Positions 7,615 through 16,700 of a stretch of 31,832 nt of DNA are shown here, piece by piece. This DNA is from an uncultured Bacteroidales bacterium (GTDB lineage Bacteria > Bacteroidota > Bacteroidia > Bacteroidales > P3): the NCBI GenBank assembly GCA_937886715.1, contig CAKZZD010000043.1:1-31832 (forward strand). The letters are read 5' to 3'. The translations under genes and the position numbers were made by a program. Every line of letters starts with the position of its first letter. Positions within the stretch are counted from its first letter, which is position 1. A model generated the notes under the pieces. It searched no databases. It saw nothing but the letters and a program-made list of their open reading frames with translations, and was not told the DNA's origin.

Positions 7615-7753
7615 AAGAAAATCGTGGAACTTTGCTTATGTCCTCTTAGGTGTTCCACGACCTGCCCGACAATTAAGTAAAGCCCACGATATTCTCGTGA
7701 GCGTTTACCGCTTTACATTGTCGGAACTTGATTTGTGGAACTTCAAGAGGACA
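7604..7753 (-). promoter_or_regulatory. Leader of the restriction operon with two competing hairpins
   Basis: In the 5' leader and first codons of the minus-strand operon, three related units carry TTGTCGG followed by GTGGAAC; the middle unit is inverted. Fold 1 pairs TGTCCTCTT (7639-7647) with AAGAGGACA (7745-7753), GTTCCAC (7652-7658) with GTGGAAC (7735-7741), CCGACAAT (7666-7673) with ATTGTCGG (7717-7724), and GTAAAGC (7677-7683) with GCTTTAC (7710-7716), around a small CACGA/TCGTG hairpin. Fold 2 pairs the same middle unit the other way: GTTCCACGA (7652-7660) with TCGTGGAAC (7622-7630) and GCCCGACAA (7664-7672) with TTGTCGGGC (7604-7612). Fold 2 includes the last base of the start codon complement and the first codons, so it could block initiation. 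Regulation is inferred; the pairings are exact. Confidence 0.65.
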
Positions 7754-7837
7754 GTTAGAGCGAAAACGCTTTATAATATGTTATTTATCTTCTACTTTTG
7801 TTTCAATAAGTTGTCTATTTTTAGTTGTTATTTCGTT

Positions 7838-7888
7838 TGCAAAGATACGAATTTAATTCGACTCTCGGAATAAATGCGTATCTTTGCA
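7838..7888. promoter_or_regulatory. Symmetric divergent -7 boxes
   Basis: A perfect 12-bp inverted repeat, TGCAAAGATACG (7838-7849) and CGTATCTTTGCA (7877-7888), places a Bacteroidota -7 box TATCTTTG on each strand: 7879-7886 rightward for the rhodanese gene (start 7907), and 7848-7841 leftward for the restriction operon (start 7614, implying a leader of about 220 bases). The -33 elements are weak on both sides. A near-palindrome CGAATTTAATTCG lies just inside the left arm. Confidence 0.6.
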
Positions 7889-7906
7889 GAAAAATTATAA
7901 CTGGAA

Positions 7907-8290
7907 ATGAAACGAATACTGATGCTTACACTGTTGGCTTCGTTGCTGTTAGGTTGCGGCGGCGGCAGGGATGTAAAGACCCTAGGGGTGGAGGAATTTG
8001 CCAAGATGGCTGCGCAGAAGGATGTGAGGCTCATCGATGTGCGCACACCTGAGGAGTATGCCGAAGGGCATCTGGCCGGTGCTGAGAATATCAATGTGAA
8101 GGATTCAGCATTCGCGGAGCGCATCAAGGACATCGAGGGCACGGTGGCGGTTTATTGCCGCGGCGGCAGACGCAGCCTGACGGCAGCAGAACAGCTGGCC
8201 AAGCAGGGCTGCACGGTGTACAACCTCGATGGCGGCATCATGGCCTGGATGAAGGCCGGCAAGCCGACGACCGCCACCGTTGCCGAGTGA
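7907..8290 (+). CDS. Rhodanese-like domain lipoprotein
   Basis: 127 aa. A lipoprotein signal peptide ends in LLLGC (lipid-bearing cysteine 17), followed by GGG, so the protein is exported and anchored to a membrane facing the periplasm. The rest is one rhodanese domain: LIDVRTPEEYAEGHLAGAENI (about 42-63) and the active-site loop YCRGGRRS with catalytic Cys84, ending LDGGIMAWMKAGKP. Rhodaneses carry sulfur as a persulfide on this cysteine; the substrate here is unknown. It is a single-gene unit with its own -7 box and a strong terminator. Confidence 0.92.
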   Translation: MKRILMLTLLASLLLGCGGGRDVKTLGVEEFAKMAAQKDVRLIDVRTPEEYAEGHLAGAENINVKDSAFAERIKDIEGTVAVYCRGGRRSLTAAEQLAKQGCTVYNLDGGIMAWMKAGKPTTATVAE

Positions 8291-8311
8291 CAAACGGTAG
8301 CGACAAAAGAG

Positions 8312-8341
8312 CGGGGGCGCAACCTGCCGGTTGCGCCCCCG
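8312..8341. terminator. Bidirectional terminator between convergent genes
   Basis: A 13-bp perfect stem (CGGGGGCGCAACC at 8312-8324, GGTTGCGCCCCCG at 8329-8341) with a TGCC loop lies between the rhodanese gene and the convergent hydrolase gene. Leftward it is followed by CTCTTTTG, giving the better T run for the minus-strand gene. Confidence 0.85.
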
Positions 8342-8365
8342 TCTGTATATGGTGCGGTCAACGGC

Positions 8366-9589
8366 TCACGCCAGGGGCACCCAAGGCTCGATGCCAAGGA
8401 TGTCGCTGATGGTGCGGATGGTGGTCAGCAGGAAGAAGATGGCACCTGTTTCATGCGCCGGCATGGCGGCGGAGGAGCCATAGTCGGCCACATCGAGCGT
8501 GACATCGGTAACGCCGTTATCGATCAGGAAACGGTACATGTTGAGAGTATTCTCGACAGGCACCGTGATATCTGTCTCGTTGTGGAACAGCAATATACGC
8601 TCATTCCCCCGGGGTGTCCACCCCTGACAGATATTGTCGGTGCGCATGGCCTCGAGGAAGCGCTGCGAGAGGGGCGAGTCGATGTCGAGCATCGTAGGCG
8701 TGACGTAGTCAGCCACCATGAGCGACCCCACACGCTCATCGATTTCCTCGCGGGTGTAGCGTTTGCTGAAGATCCACTCGTCGAGATGGCTTAGCACGGG
8801 CTCGAGGAACACCTCGTCGTGAGGGACGCCGAGCCGGAAAAACTCGTCGTAAGCCAGCAGCACGCTGATTACGGTGCTGGGCATGCCGGCCACCTCGCTG
8901 CGGAGAAAGTCGCTGTAGGTTTCGGGAATGTCGTAGGAGCCGGCTCCGGCGAAGGTGCAGGTGATGTCGATGTCGGGATAGCGCTGAGCCACCAGCCTCA
9001 CCACCCCCATGGAGGTCTGCCCGCCTTGGGAATAGCCGGTGTTGAAGAGCACATCGTCCCATGCAAAGCCCATGTCGGCAAGCAGCCGGCGTGCTGCCAA
9101 GAGTGCGTCGATGCTGGCCTGCGCGTTGACGGCCGAGATGCAGTAGGCCTGATGATGGTGTTCGGTGACGCCAAAGCCGTAGTAGTCGGCCGAGACGGTG
9201 ATCAGGCCGCTGCCTATCACGCCCTGCTGCACACCCAGGTCGCCTCGCGACGGGCACTGGTCGGCTCGGTAGACCGTGAAATGGTTGTAGAGCATCATGC
9301 CGCGTGCGGGCTGGCTGCGGTGCACCTCAGGCCCCATGGTGATGGTGCCGGAAAGCATGATGGGGTGGCCGAAGGGATCGGTGGAGGGATAGACGAAATT
9401 ATAGGCCATCATGCCATTGGACTCATAAAGCACCGAGTCGGTGACATAGGCAGCGGACATGGGCAGGTCGTGGGGCTGCGGAGCGACAGGATCAGGGTCG
9501 CACGAGAGCAGCATCGGTAAAAGCAACATGCCCACCATCAGGAAAGCCATGGTGCGACCCGACGCAATAAAGGAAAAGAACTTTTTCAT
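8366..9589 (-). CDS. Alpha/beta-hydrolase (secreted lipase-like) lipoprotein
   Basis: 407 aa from the chosen ATG at 9589 (MKKFFSFIASG). A longer frame to 9616 would add nine residues before the signal peptide and nearly reach the upstream gene's stop. The signal peptide ends MLLSC (Cys30), so it is a lipoprotein. The hydrolase triad is visible: nucleophile Ser187 in GYSQGGQ, acid probably Asp340 in NETDITVP, His379 in MPAHETG. The layout resembles secretory lipase/cutinase-like esterases of Bacteroidota; the substrate is unknown. It follows the dipeptidase gene by 33 bases on the same strand and is likely co-transcribed with it. Confidence 0.85.
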   Translation of the reverse strand: MKKFFSFIASGRTMAFLMVGMLLLPMLLSCDPDPVAPQPHDLPMSAAYVTDSVLYESNGMMAYNFVYPSTDPFGHPIMLSGTITMGPEVHRSQPARGMMLYNHFTVYRADQCPSRGDLGVQQGVIGSGLITVSADYYGFGVTEHHHQAYCISAVNAQASIDALLAARRLLADMGFAWDDVLFNTGYSQGGQTSMGVVRLVAQRYPDIDITCTFAGAGSYDIPETYSDFLRSEVAGMPSTVISVLLAYDEFFRLGVPHDEVFLEPVLSHLDEWIFSKRYTREEIDERVGSLMVADYVTPTMLDIDSPLSQRFLEAMRTDNICQGWTPRGNERILLFHNETDITVPVENTLNMYRFLIDNGVTDVTLDVADYGSSAAMPAHETGAIFFLLTTIRTISDILGIEPWVPLA

Positions 9590-9622
9590 AGTGATGATCT
9601 CGCTTTTGCGGAACAAAAAAGT

Positions 9623-10450
9623 CTACTGATTGTCGACAATCTTCTCCACAGGAAAATTGAAGTAGGTGTTGGGATAGGGCTCGTTGCGGAGCGTGAAGTG
9701 CCACCATTCCGACTCATAGGGGCGGAAGCCGTGGCGCATCATCGCCGACCGCAGAAGCATACGGTTGCGGAACTGCTGCTCGGTGATGCTGTCGCCGGGA
9801 CGATACTGCTGCCTATCTGGGTCGCCGCCAAAATCGGTGTGGCTCTCACGCCCGAACCAGTCGAAAGTGCCTCCCATGTCAACCTCCTTTTCGGTGGCCA
9901 TGTCGAAGAGCGTGAGGTCGAGCGTCGAGCCGCGCGAGTGGCCGCTTTTTGCAGCAATGTATCCCTGGGCGAAAAGCACCTCCTTGGGGGTCTGAGGATA
10001 GAAATAGTGCTTCATGGCGGTATCGTTCATGTCATGACTCCAGCGAACGAAGTGCGACACCGCCGCTTGGGGCCGATATGCATCATATATCTTCAGCCGG
10101 TAGCCTTGGCTGACGAGGTCGTCGCTGACGGCACGCAAACTGTCGGCAGCGCGGCGCGTGAGCAGCGCCGTCGGCTGACGATAGCCATCAATCCGCCGGC
10201 CCACAAAATTATATGTGCTGAAATAGCGTATCTCCAATATTGCATCGGGCACCACATCGGTCAGGTTGACAAAGCCTCCGCGGCCGGTGGTGTCGAAGCC
10301 AGCAAGGTCGTCGATCACAACCGTGTCGGAGAAAGCTTCGGCTAAAGTGTCGGCAATTGCCGTATCGTCGGCGGTTTGACGGAAGCACGACGGCATCAGC
10401 GCCATCGCAAGCAACGCTATCGCCGCAGTAAAGTATTGTCTCATAGTCAT
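9623..10450 (-). CDS. D-alanyl-D-alanine dipeptidase (VanX/DdpX-like, M15) lipoprotein
   Basis: About 275 aa from MTMRQYF; the next ATG at 10444 is an equal candidate. Counting from 10444, the signal peptide ends ALMPSC (Cys20), suggesting a lipoprotein. The M15D zinc dipeptidase signatures are complete: DAYRP (Arg124, substrate carboxylate), SGHSRGSTLDL with zinc ligands His169 and Asp176, and EWWHF with the catalytic glutamate (E246) and the third zinc ligand His249. Family members cleave D-Ala-D-Ala or other D-amino-acid dipeptides from peptidoglycan turnover. There is no vancomycin cluster nearby, so a cell-wall recycling role is more likely than resistance. The divergent gene, a sodium:alanine symporter, would suit uptake of released alanine; that link is inference. 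Confidence 0.9.
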   Translation of the reverse strand: MTMRQYFTAAIALLAMALMPSCFRQTADDTAIADTLAEAFSDTVVIDDLAGFDTTGRGGFVNLTDVVPDAILEIRYFSTYNFVGRRIDGYRQPTALLTRRAADSLRAVSDDLVSQGYRLKIYDAYRPQAAVSHFVRWSHDMNDTAMKHYFYPQTPKEVLFAQGYIAAKSGHSRGSTLDLTLFDMATEKEVDMGGTFDWFGRESHTDFGGDPDRQQYRPGDSITEQQFRNRMLLRSAMMRHGFRPYESEWWHFTLRNEPYPNTYFNFPVEKIVDNQ

Positions 10451-10483
10451 ATTCAACGGTTTGTTTATCTTTTTATCAGCCTG

Positions 10484-10491
10484 CAAATATA
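10484..10491 (-). promoter_or_regulatory. -7 box for the dipeptidase operon
   Basis: TATATTTG on the minus strand matches the Bacteroidota -7 consensus TAnnTTTG, 34 bases before the chosen start. No well-spaced -33 box is evident. Confidence 0.5.
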
Positions 10492-10521
10492 CGGATTTTA
10501 TTCCACAATGAGATTTCCTGC

Positions 10522-10551
10522 TTGGTATACGGAGAAAAAATCGTAACTTTG
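10522..10551 (+). promoter_or_regulatory. Promoter of the alanine symporter gene
   Basis: A -33 TTG (10522-10524) is followed after 19 bases by the -7 box TAACTTTG (10544-10551), 22 bases before the symporter ATG. Spacing and sequence fit the Bacteroidota primary sigma consensus. Confidence 0.7.
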
Positions 10552-10573
10552 CAGTTGATAAAACGACCTCGAT

Positions 10574-12172
10574 ATGAACGACACTCTCCATCGCATTGGC
10601 GAATGGCTGACGGATGCCGTGGGCACCGTCAACGGCTGGATATGGGGGCCGGCACTGGTGGCGCTATGCCTGGTGGCAGGCCTGTATTTTTCGTTGCGAA
10701 CGCGCTTTGTGCAGGTGCGCCGTCTGGGAGAGATGGTACGCCTGCTGTTTGGCAGCGCCGGCAAAGGAAAGAAAAGTGTCGGCATATCATCGTTCCAGGC
10801 CTTCGCCATGGCCCTTTCCGGTCGCGTGGGCACCGGCAACATTGTCGGCGTGGCCACCGCCATCGGCTTCGGCGGGCCGGGGGCCATCGTGTGGATGTGG
10901 ATCATTGCCTTTTTCGGTGCCGGCAGCGCCTTCGTCGAGGCCACCCTGGCACAGATCTACAAAGAAAACCACAACGGCCAATTCCGGGGTGGGCCGGCCT
11001 ACTATATCGAGTCGGGTCTGCGTTCGCCCTTTTTCGGCGGCCTGTTCGCCGTGCTGGCAGCGGTGGCCTGCGGCATTTTCCTGCCGCCGGTGCAGTGCAA
11101 CGGCATCGCCCTGAGCTGCTCAAGGTCGTTCGGCGTGGCCACTTGGATTGTCGGCCTGGCCGTGGCCTTCCTGATTGCGCTGGTCATCATCGGGGGCGTG
11201 AAACGCATCGCCAACGTGGCCCAAGTGGTGGCGCCGGTGATGGCCATGATCTATATTCTGCTGTCGATTGTGGTGCTGGCCGTCAACTATCAGCTGGTGC
11301 CTGAGGTGTTCATGCAGATGCTGCGCGGTGCCGTCGGCGTCAACGAAGTGGGCGGAGCACTCCTCGGCAGCACCATCGCCTGGGGAGTGAAACGTGGCAT
11401 CTACAGCAACGAGGCTGGCCAGGGCACAGGCCCCATAGTGGCGGCGGCAGCCAAAGTGAGCCATCCTGTCAAGCAGGGCCTGGTGCAGGCCTTTTCGGTC
11501 TATATCGACACCCTGCTGGTCTGCACCGCCACGGCCATGATGATCCTTGCGTGCCGCACCTACAACATCATCGAAAGCGTGCAGCCCGTGGTCGGCGGCG
11601 AAGCCATCGTCACCTACCTGCAGCAGAACCCCGCCGCGCCCCTGGGCGAACCGGGTGTGTTCTACACCTCCACGGCTCTCGGCTCGGTGATTGGACCCCG
11701 CATGGGCGACATCGTGGTGTCGGTGGCGCTGTTCTTCTTCGCCTTCACCACCATCATGACCTACTATTATTATGCCGAAACCAATCTGGTCTACCTCTTC
11801 AACCGCTGGCGCCGCCGCAGGCTGCTGCACCACCCCGAACGGAGCGACGAACTGGAACGCGCCGACATGACATTCGGCGACGACCGGGGCGAGAAAATCG
11901 TCATCTGGATTCTCCGCATCGGCACCATCAGCGCTGTCTTCTTCGGATCCATACAGGGCAGCGGCATCACCTGGACCCTGGGCGACATCGGCGTGGGAGC
12001 CATGGCATGGATCAACGTGATCGCCATCCTGCTGCTCTCGCCCAAAGCCTTACGCGCGCTGAAGGACTATGAAAAACAGACGCAACAGGGACAGGAACCG
12101 CAGTTCGACCCTCATGCGCTGGGCATCAAACACGCCCCATTTTGGGAAAAACACAACAAGCCTACCGCTTGA
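10574..12172 (+). CDS. Sodium:alanine/glycine symporter (AGCS family)
   Basis: 532 aa, an integral inner-membrane transporter with about ten to eleven hydrophobic segments. Family hallmarks are visible: LRTRFVQVRR after the first membrane span, SSFQAFAMALSGRVGTGNIVGVA (Na+/substrate region), GGPAYYIESGL, and KRGIYSNEAGQGTGPIVAAAAK. It couples Na+ influx to uptake of alanine or glycine. The basic C-terminal tail (RWRRRRLLHHPERSDEL and onward) is typical of Bacteroidales members. It is divergent from the D-Ala-D-Ala dipeptidase operon, with its own promoter. Its 3' end overlaps the convergent carboxypeptidase gene by 11 bases, with no terminator between them. Confidence 0.93.
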   Translation: MNDTLHRIGEWLTDAVGTVNGWIWGPALVALCLVAGLYFSLRTRFVQVRRLGEMVRLLFGSAGKGKKSVGISSFQAFAMALSGRVGTGNIVGVATAIGFGGPGAIVWMWIIAFFGAGSAFVEATLAQIYKENHNGQFRGGPAYYIESGLRSPFFGGLFAVLAAVACGIFLPPVQCNGIALSCSRSFGVATWIVGLAVAFLIALVIIGGVKRIANVAQVVAPVMAMIYILLSIVVLAVNYQLVPEVFMQMLRGAVGVNEVGGALLGSTIAWGVKRGIYSNEAGQGTGPIVAAAAKVSHPVKQGLVQAFSVYIDTLLVCTATAMMILACRTYNIIESVQPVVGGEAIVTYLQQNPAAPLGEPGVFYTSTALGSVIGPRMGDIVVSVALFFFAFTTIMTYYYYAETNLVYLFNRWRRRRLLHHPERSDELERADMTFGDDRGEKIVIWILRIGTISAVFFGSIQGSGITWTLGDIGVGAMAWINVIAILLLSPKALRALKDYEKQTQQGQEPQFDPHALGIKHAPFWEKHNKPTA

Positions 12173-13421
12173 CGAACTTGGCCACACGCCCTTCGGCCTT
12201 CAACAGGTAGACCCCTGACGGCAACCGGGCCACATCCACAAGGGCCGTTGCACCATGGGGCACCACCGTGGCCACCACCCTGCCGGTGAGATCCACCACC
12301 TCGACCGCGGCACCGGCCGTCAGGCCGGTCACCGTCAACGATGTCGCCACCGGATTGGGATACACCTCCACCCATTGCACAGCGTCAACCGTGGGCACAT
12401 CCACACTGCCCGGCAGCGTCAGCACCTCGCGAATATAGTTGATCAGCGACGGCGCAAGGAAGTTCCAATACTCCGGCAGGCGGTTGCTGCTCAATGTCTT
12501 CTGGGTCGACAGTTCCATCGTCAACTCGAGGCAGTCGTGATAATAGTTCATATAGTCCTGGCGGCCGCCGTGGATCACATACCAGTCGCCGCCGGCTATC
12601 CATCCCTGTGTGTTGACATCGCGGAAATGGCTCGGCCCATACACGCGGGCGGTGTCGACAAAACGGCGGCACACCTCCTGCCACCAGGCGCTCTCCGGAT
12701 GGGGATTCTGCAACGACGTGAAGCAGTCCCACGGATAGTTCATCACCTCGCTGCCGCCGTGCAGGTTGGCGCTCATACGGAAACGATGGTTGCTCACATA
12801 TTCTATCATGGCCTCGTTTTCAGGCTGCAAGGCCTCTTTTGTGGTTCCGAAAGGATCGGGATAGTTGCGGTTGAGGTCGACACCTCGCGCATTGTAGCGG
12901 CGCGACCCCTGCACCGTGGCATTGCTGACATAATAGGTGCCGTCGGGATTGCTCAGCGGATTGATATAGATAGCCACACTGTTGACCAGATCGGTCAGCG
13001 GCTCGCTGGTGCCATACGACGACAACAAAGTGTCGATCAGATGAAGCATCATCACGTAGCCCGTCACCTCGTCACCATGAATCGTGGACGAATAGAAAAA
13101 CTGCGGCCGAACGGCATCGGCATCGCCGCCCTCAATATGCATCGACAGAATCAGACGCCCATTGATCGAAAGCCCTATCGTATCGACAGAGCATATCTGC
13201 GGGTATTCGGCAGCCCAACGCTGCATCATGGCAAGATAGGTCTCATAGGTGGGATAGCGGTCCCAGGAAGCCATCTCCTCCGGCGTGTCGGCCATCGACA
13301 CGGCCTTGGTGGGCCAATCCTCGTCAACGGGAGGAAAAGCATCGGGGCGGGGCTTCAACTGGGCCATAGCGCCAGTGCAAAGACAGAGAACGGCAAAACT
13401 TATCAATATTTTCTTCATCAT
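12162..13421 (-). CDS. M14 zinc carboxypeptidase with T9SS sorting domain
   Basis: 419 aa from ATG 13421 (MMKKILISF); 13418 is equally possible. A signal peptide ends about residue 21 (GAMAQ). The peptidase M14 core has zinc ligands His115 and Glu118 (HGDE), His221 (LHGG), substrate-binding DLNRNYP (182-188), and a probable general base Glu303 in LELTMELS. A type A T9SS C-terminal domain covers about 350-419 (VEVYPNP, then VEVVDLTGRVV, PSGVYLLK, VAKFVKR). It is predicted to be exported by Sec, crossed over the outer membrane by T9SS and attached or released at the surface, where it would trim peptides. The gene starts beside repeat element A. Confidence 0.9.
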   Translation of the reverse strand: MMKKILISFAVLCLCTGAMAQLKPRPDAFPPVDEDWPTKAVSMADTPEEMASWDRYPTYETYLAMMQRWAAEYPQICSVDTIGLSINGRLILSMHIEGGDADAVRPQFFYSSTIHGDEVTGYVMMLHLIDTLLSSYGTSEPLTDLVNSVAIYINPLSNPDGTYYVSNATVQGSRRYNARGVDLNRNYPDPFGTTKEALQPENEAMIEYVSNHRFRMSANLHGGSEVMNYPWDCFTSLQNPHPESAWWQEVCRRFVDTARVYGPSHFRDVNTQGWIAGGDWYVIHGGRQDYMNYYHDCLELTMELSTQKTLSSNRLPEYWNFLAPSLINYIREVLTLPGSVDVPTVDAVQWVEVYPNPVATSLTVTGLTAGAAVEVVDLTGRVVATVVPHGATALVDVARLPSGVYLLKAEGRVAKFVKR

Positions 13422-13500
13422 CGAATCAAGGTTTAAAGACACGTAACTATAACGGAACGCATAGCCGATTATTGCCATCTGCTTATAAAATTGCCCCAAG

Positions 13501-13590
13501 GCCCCTACCCCTCATCCCCCTACCAACTCCTACCCTTCTCCCTATCATCTCCTACCTCAGTAGGAGTTGGGTAGGAGATGATAGGGGGTT
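13501..13590. repeat. Dispersed palindromic repeat, copy A, with C-rich tract
   Basis: A pyrimidine-rich stretch runs into a perfect 16-bp inverted repeat (13541-13556 with 13570-13585). Inside it are two 11-mers, GTAGGAGTTGG (13560-13570) and GTAGGAGATGA (13571-13581). An alternative stem pairs 13523-13532 with 13561-13570. A 25-base core (13559-13583) is identical to copy B (21601-21625). Confidence 0.85.
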
Positions 13591-13660
13591 GACAAGGGGA
13601 TGGCTGGGAGAAAACCCGGTGGGGTCTCGGACCGGTCCCGGAGGGGATTGCGGGCAGTGG

Positions 13661-13708
13661 GGAAACAAAAAAAGGCATCGGGGCGGCAATCTCTGCCGCC
13701 CCGATGCC
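13661..13708 (-). terminator. Terminator of the 2474-aa surface protein gene
   Basis: A perfect 14-bp stem, GGCATCGGGGCGGC (13674-13687) with GCCGCCCCGATGCC (13695-13708), loop AATCTCT, is followed on the minus strand by seven T residues. The same hairpin with the loop inverted is at 31585-31619. Confidence 0.92.
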
Positions 13709-13738
13709 AAAGAGGGTTATGTCACCTCGTGAAGAAGC

Positions 13739-16700
13739 TTACTTCACGATGAGTTTGCGGATGGCGTTCACGCGCTCGCCCGTCAGGCGCACGAAGTAGG
13801 CGCCCTGCGACAGGCTGCTGATGTCCATCGTCAGCACGCTGCCGCTTGTGCGCTCGCGCTTCACCTCGCGGCCGTTCATGTCGACGATCGTCACCACCAC
13901 CTCGCTCTCGTTGCCCTCGACGCTCACCGTCACGGTGCTGCTCGCCGGGTTCGGGTAGAGGCTCACGTAGCCTGCGCCGTTGATGTCCTCAATGCCGGCG
14001 TTGGCCTCGAACGTGGCCACGTACGTCGCATTGCCGGTCACCGTCACCACGCGCGGGTTGTCCGTGTTGCCGTCCTGCCAACGCACGAAGTGGTAGCCTT
14101 CGTTCGGCACGGCCGTCAGCGTGATCTGCATGTTCTCCTCAAAGCTGCCGCCGCCTTGCACCGATCCCATCGTCGGGTCGGACGGCACGGCACTGATCGT
14201 GTAGATGTTGCCGCTGGCAGCGGGCGTGGTGAAGCTGTAGACATCGCTCCACACCGACATCGCTCCGCCTTCGCACACGGTGGAGATGTACACGTCGTAC
14301 TCCGTCTCGGGCTGCAGGCCCGTGATGGTGATGGTGGTGCTCTCGGAGAGTGCCGCGGTTCCTTCACCCTGGCTCATGCCGCGATAGCCATACTCAACCA
14401 CATAGACACCCATGCCGTTGCCACTGGCCGTCCAGGTGATGGTGGCTGTGGTGGCTGTCAGGTTGCTGGCGCTGACCTGCGTGGCGGGCTGGCACTCGTC
14501 GGTGGTGAACACCACGGTGTCGCTCCACGGACCCTCGATGCTGGCTTCACTGCCGCACAGGGCGCGCACGCTGACGCTGTACTGCATGCCCGTGGTCAGA
14601 TAGCTGAAGGCATAGCTGGGCGTGGTGGTGGTGTAGCTCTCGTTGATGTTGGTGTTGAAGATGTTGACCTCCCAGTTGGCCTCCTCGCCGCCGGCAGTCC
14701 AGCTGGCGGTGGCACCGCGGAAGGTGATGTCGCTGATGGCAAGCGCCGTCGGCTCCATGCAGGGCACATCCTCGGTGGTCACCGTCACGATCGACCAGTC
14801 GGACACCGCACCCTCGGCGCAGATCGAGCGCAGGCCGATGGTGTAGGTGGTGTTGTAGCTCAGGCCGGTGAAGGTGTAGGTGTTGCCCAAGATTTCGGTG
14901 CCGGTGGCTTCGCTATCCCAGATGCCGTCGGTGATGACCACCTCGACAGCGCTGTCGGCCACAAAGTTGACCGTGATGCTGTTGTCGGTGGCGGAGGTGC
15001 TGCTGATGACAGGAGCAACGCAGCCTTCGCCGCAGCTGATCAGGCGGATGTCGCCGACTGTGCTGCTGGCAGTACCCGTCACGTCAGGGTTGGAGTAGTC
15101 GTAGGGGCTGCCGTCGCGATAGGCATAGCGCATCTTGCTGGCAGTGGCCGTATGGGCCACGAAGGAGGCTCCCGATGACCACGTGCCATGGTCGCGCTTG
15201 ACGGCGATGAGCAGGTTGCTGTGGCCGTCCCACGCGAAGGCGGTGTCGAGGCTGTGGATCTGCCAGCCGCCCTCGGTGTAGGTGAAGTCGGCACTGTCGA
15301 TCACCTTGACAAAGTTGTGGGTCGCGTCGGGCAGGATCCATCCGGAACTCAGGTCGCTCTCGCTGACGTTGGCCATGAAGACGGTCATGTTGGTGTAGTA
15401 GTCTCCCGTAGTGCCATCGACAGGATTGAAGGCGAAGGCTGTGATGTCACCGGTCATGCTGGCTAAGTTGGCGCTGTCAACGATGGTCTGCACATAGCCG
15501 TAGTTGTACAGGCTATAGCCGATGGGGCTGTAGGACGAGGTGGTATTCGTCAAGGTAGTATCATACGAGTAGGCCTCGGTGTAGTTATCGCAAATTGCGG
15601 TTATGAAGCTGGCGCGATACCAGCGGCTGGTGTCGGTCACATTGCAGAAAGCGCGCAGGTAGACGTCGTAGGTGGTGAGACTGGCAAGGCCGTTGAGGGT
15701 CGCCGAGTTGGTGGTGGTGTTGATGGTGGTGCCGCTACCGCGGAGGAAGCCGGCAGGACCATACTCAATCTCGTAGCCATCGGAACTTCCAGTCCAGGTA
15801 ACCTGTGCGGAAGAACCCGAGACGTTGGCGAAGGTAATGTCGCTGATGGGGCAGACAATGAGAGCCAGCGTGACATTGTCGATGGCTGCCGGGGGCTGGT
15901 TGCCGACCGAGCCGTCGTTAGCCCACATGAACAGCAGGTGATAGGTGCCGGCAGTGAGGTTGAGCTCCTCTTCGTGGGTCTGCCACGAAGTAGCCAGGTT
16001 CAGCTTGGCTCCGCCGTCGATCGAGATCCAGCCTGCGGGGGCAACGCCGCTGCTGTTGAAGTTGTAGGTGGATGTAGTGCCGTCGGGCAGGAGGCCTGCC
16101 GTAGGCATCTGCGATGCAGGTACGAGCCATGCACGGATATAGTCATAGCTGCCTTCGCCGTAGGCTTTCCAGTCGTAAGAGACAGTATACGGTCCGTCGG
16201 TCAGAATCACGTCGCGGTAGGCGTAGGTGATGCTGATGCCGGAGACCGTATAGCTGTTGCTGGTGCCGTTGTCGTTGCTGATGTAGAGTGCATTCGGCGT
16301 GCCATTGCTTTCGGCAGCACCCACAGCCCACTGGTTGTTCTGAGTGCCGTTCACAACCTCCCAGCCCGCATTGGTCAGGGTGGTGTCGGTGAAGTCGCAG
16401 TAGAAGGGCACTGTGGCGGGATCGGCGTTCAGCGTACCGAAGGTGTAGACGCTGCTCCATTCGCTGGTGTCGCCGGCGCCGCAGATGCCGCGCACATAGA
16501 TGTCATACTGCGTGCCCAGAGTGAGGCCGCTGATGCTATAGGGGGCGCTGCTCCAGGTGCCGGTGGTGCCGGTGCCGCGGGTGAAGCCGGCGGGACCGTA
16601 CTCATACTCGTAGTCTGTAGCCTGGCAGATGCTCCAAGCAAACTCGGCGGTGGTGGTGGTCAGACCCGTGGCGTGCACGTCGACAGGCCACACGCAGGAA

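Noticed and set aside
7639..7753. Integron attC site or MITE as explanation for the leader inverted repeat
   Set aside because: No attC core sites (RYYYAAC/GTTRRRY), no integrase, no target-site duplication at the ends, and the repeat units extend into the first codons of the methyltransferase gene.
9590..9616. Longer N-terminus for the alpha/beta-hydrolase
   Set aside because: It would add MFRKSEIIT ahead of a normal signal peptide and bring the start almost onto the upstream stop codon; the ATG at 9589 fits better.
9623..10450. Vancomycin-resistance VanX
   Set aside because: The family match is real, but no VanA/VanH or two-component regulator is nearby and it carries a lipoprotein signal, so a cell-wall turnover role is more likely.
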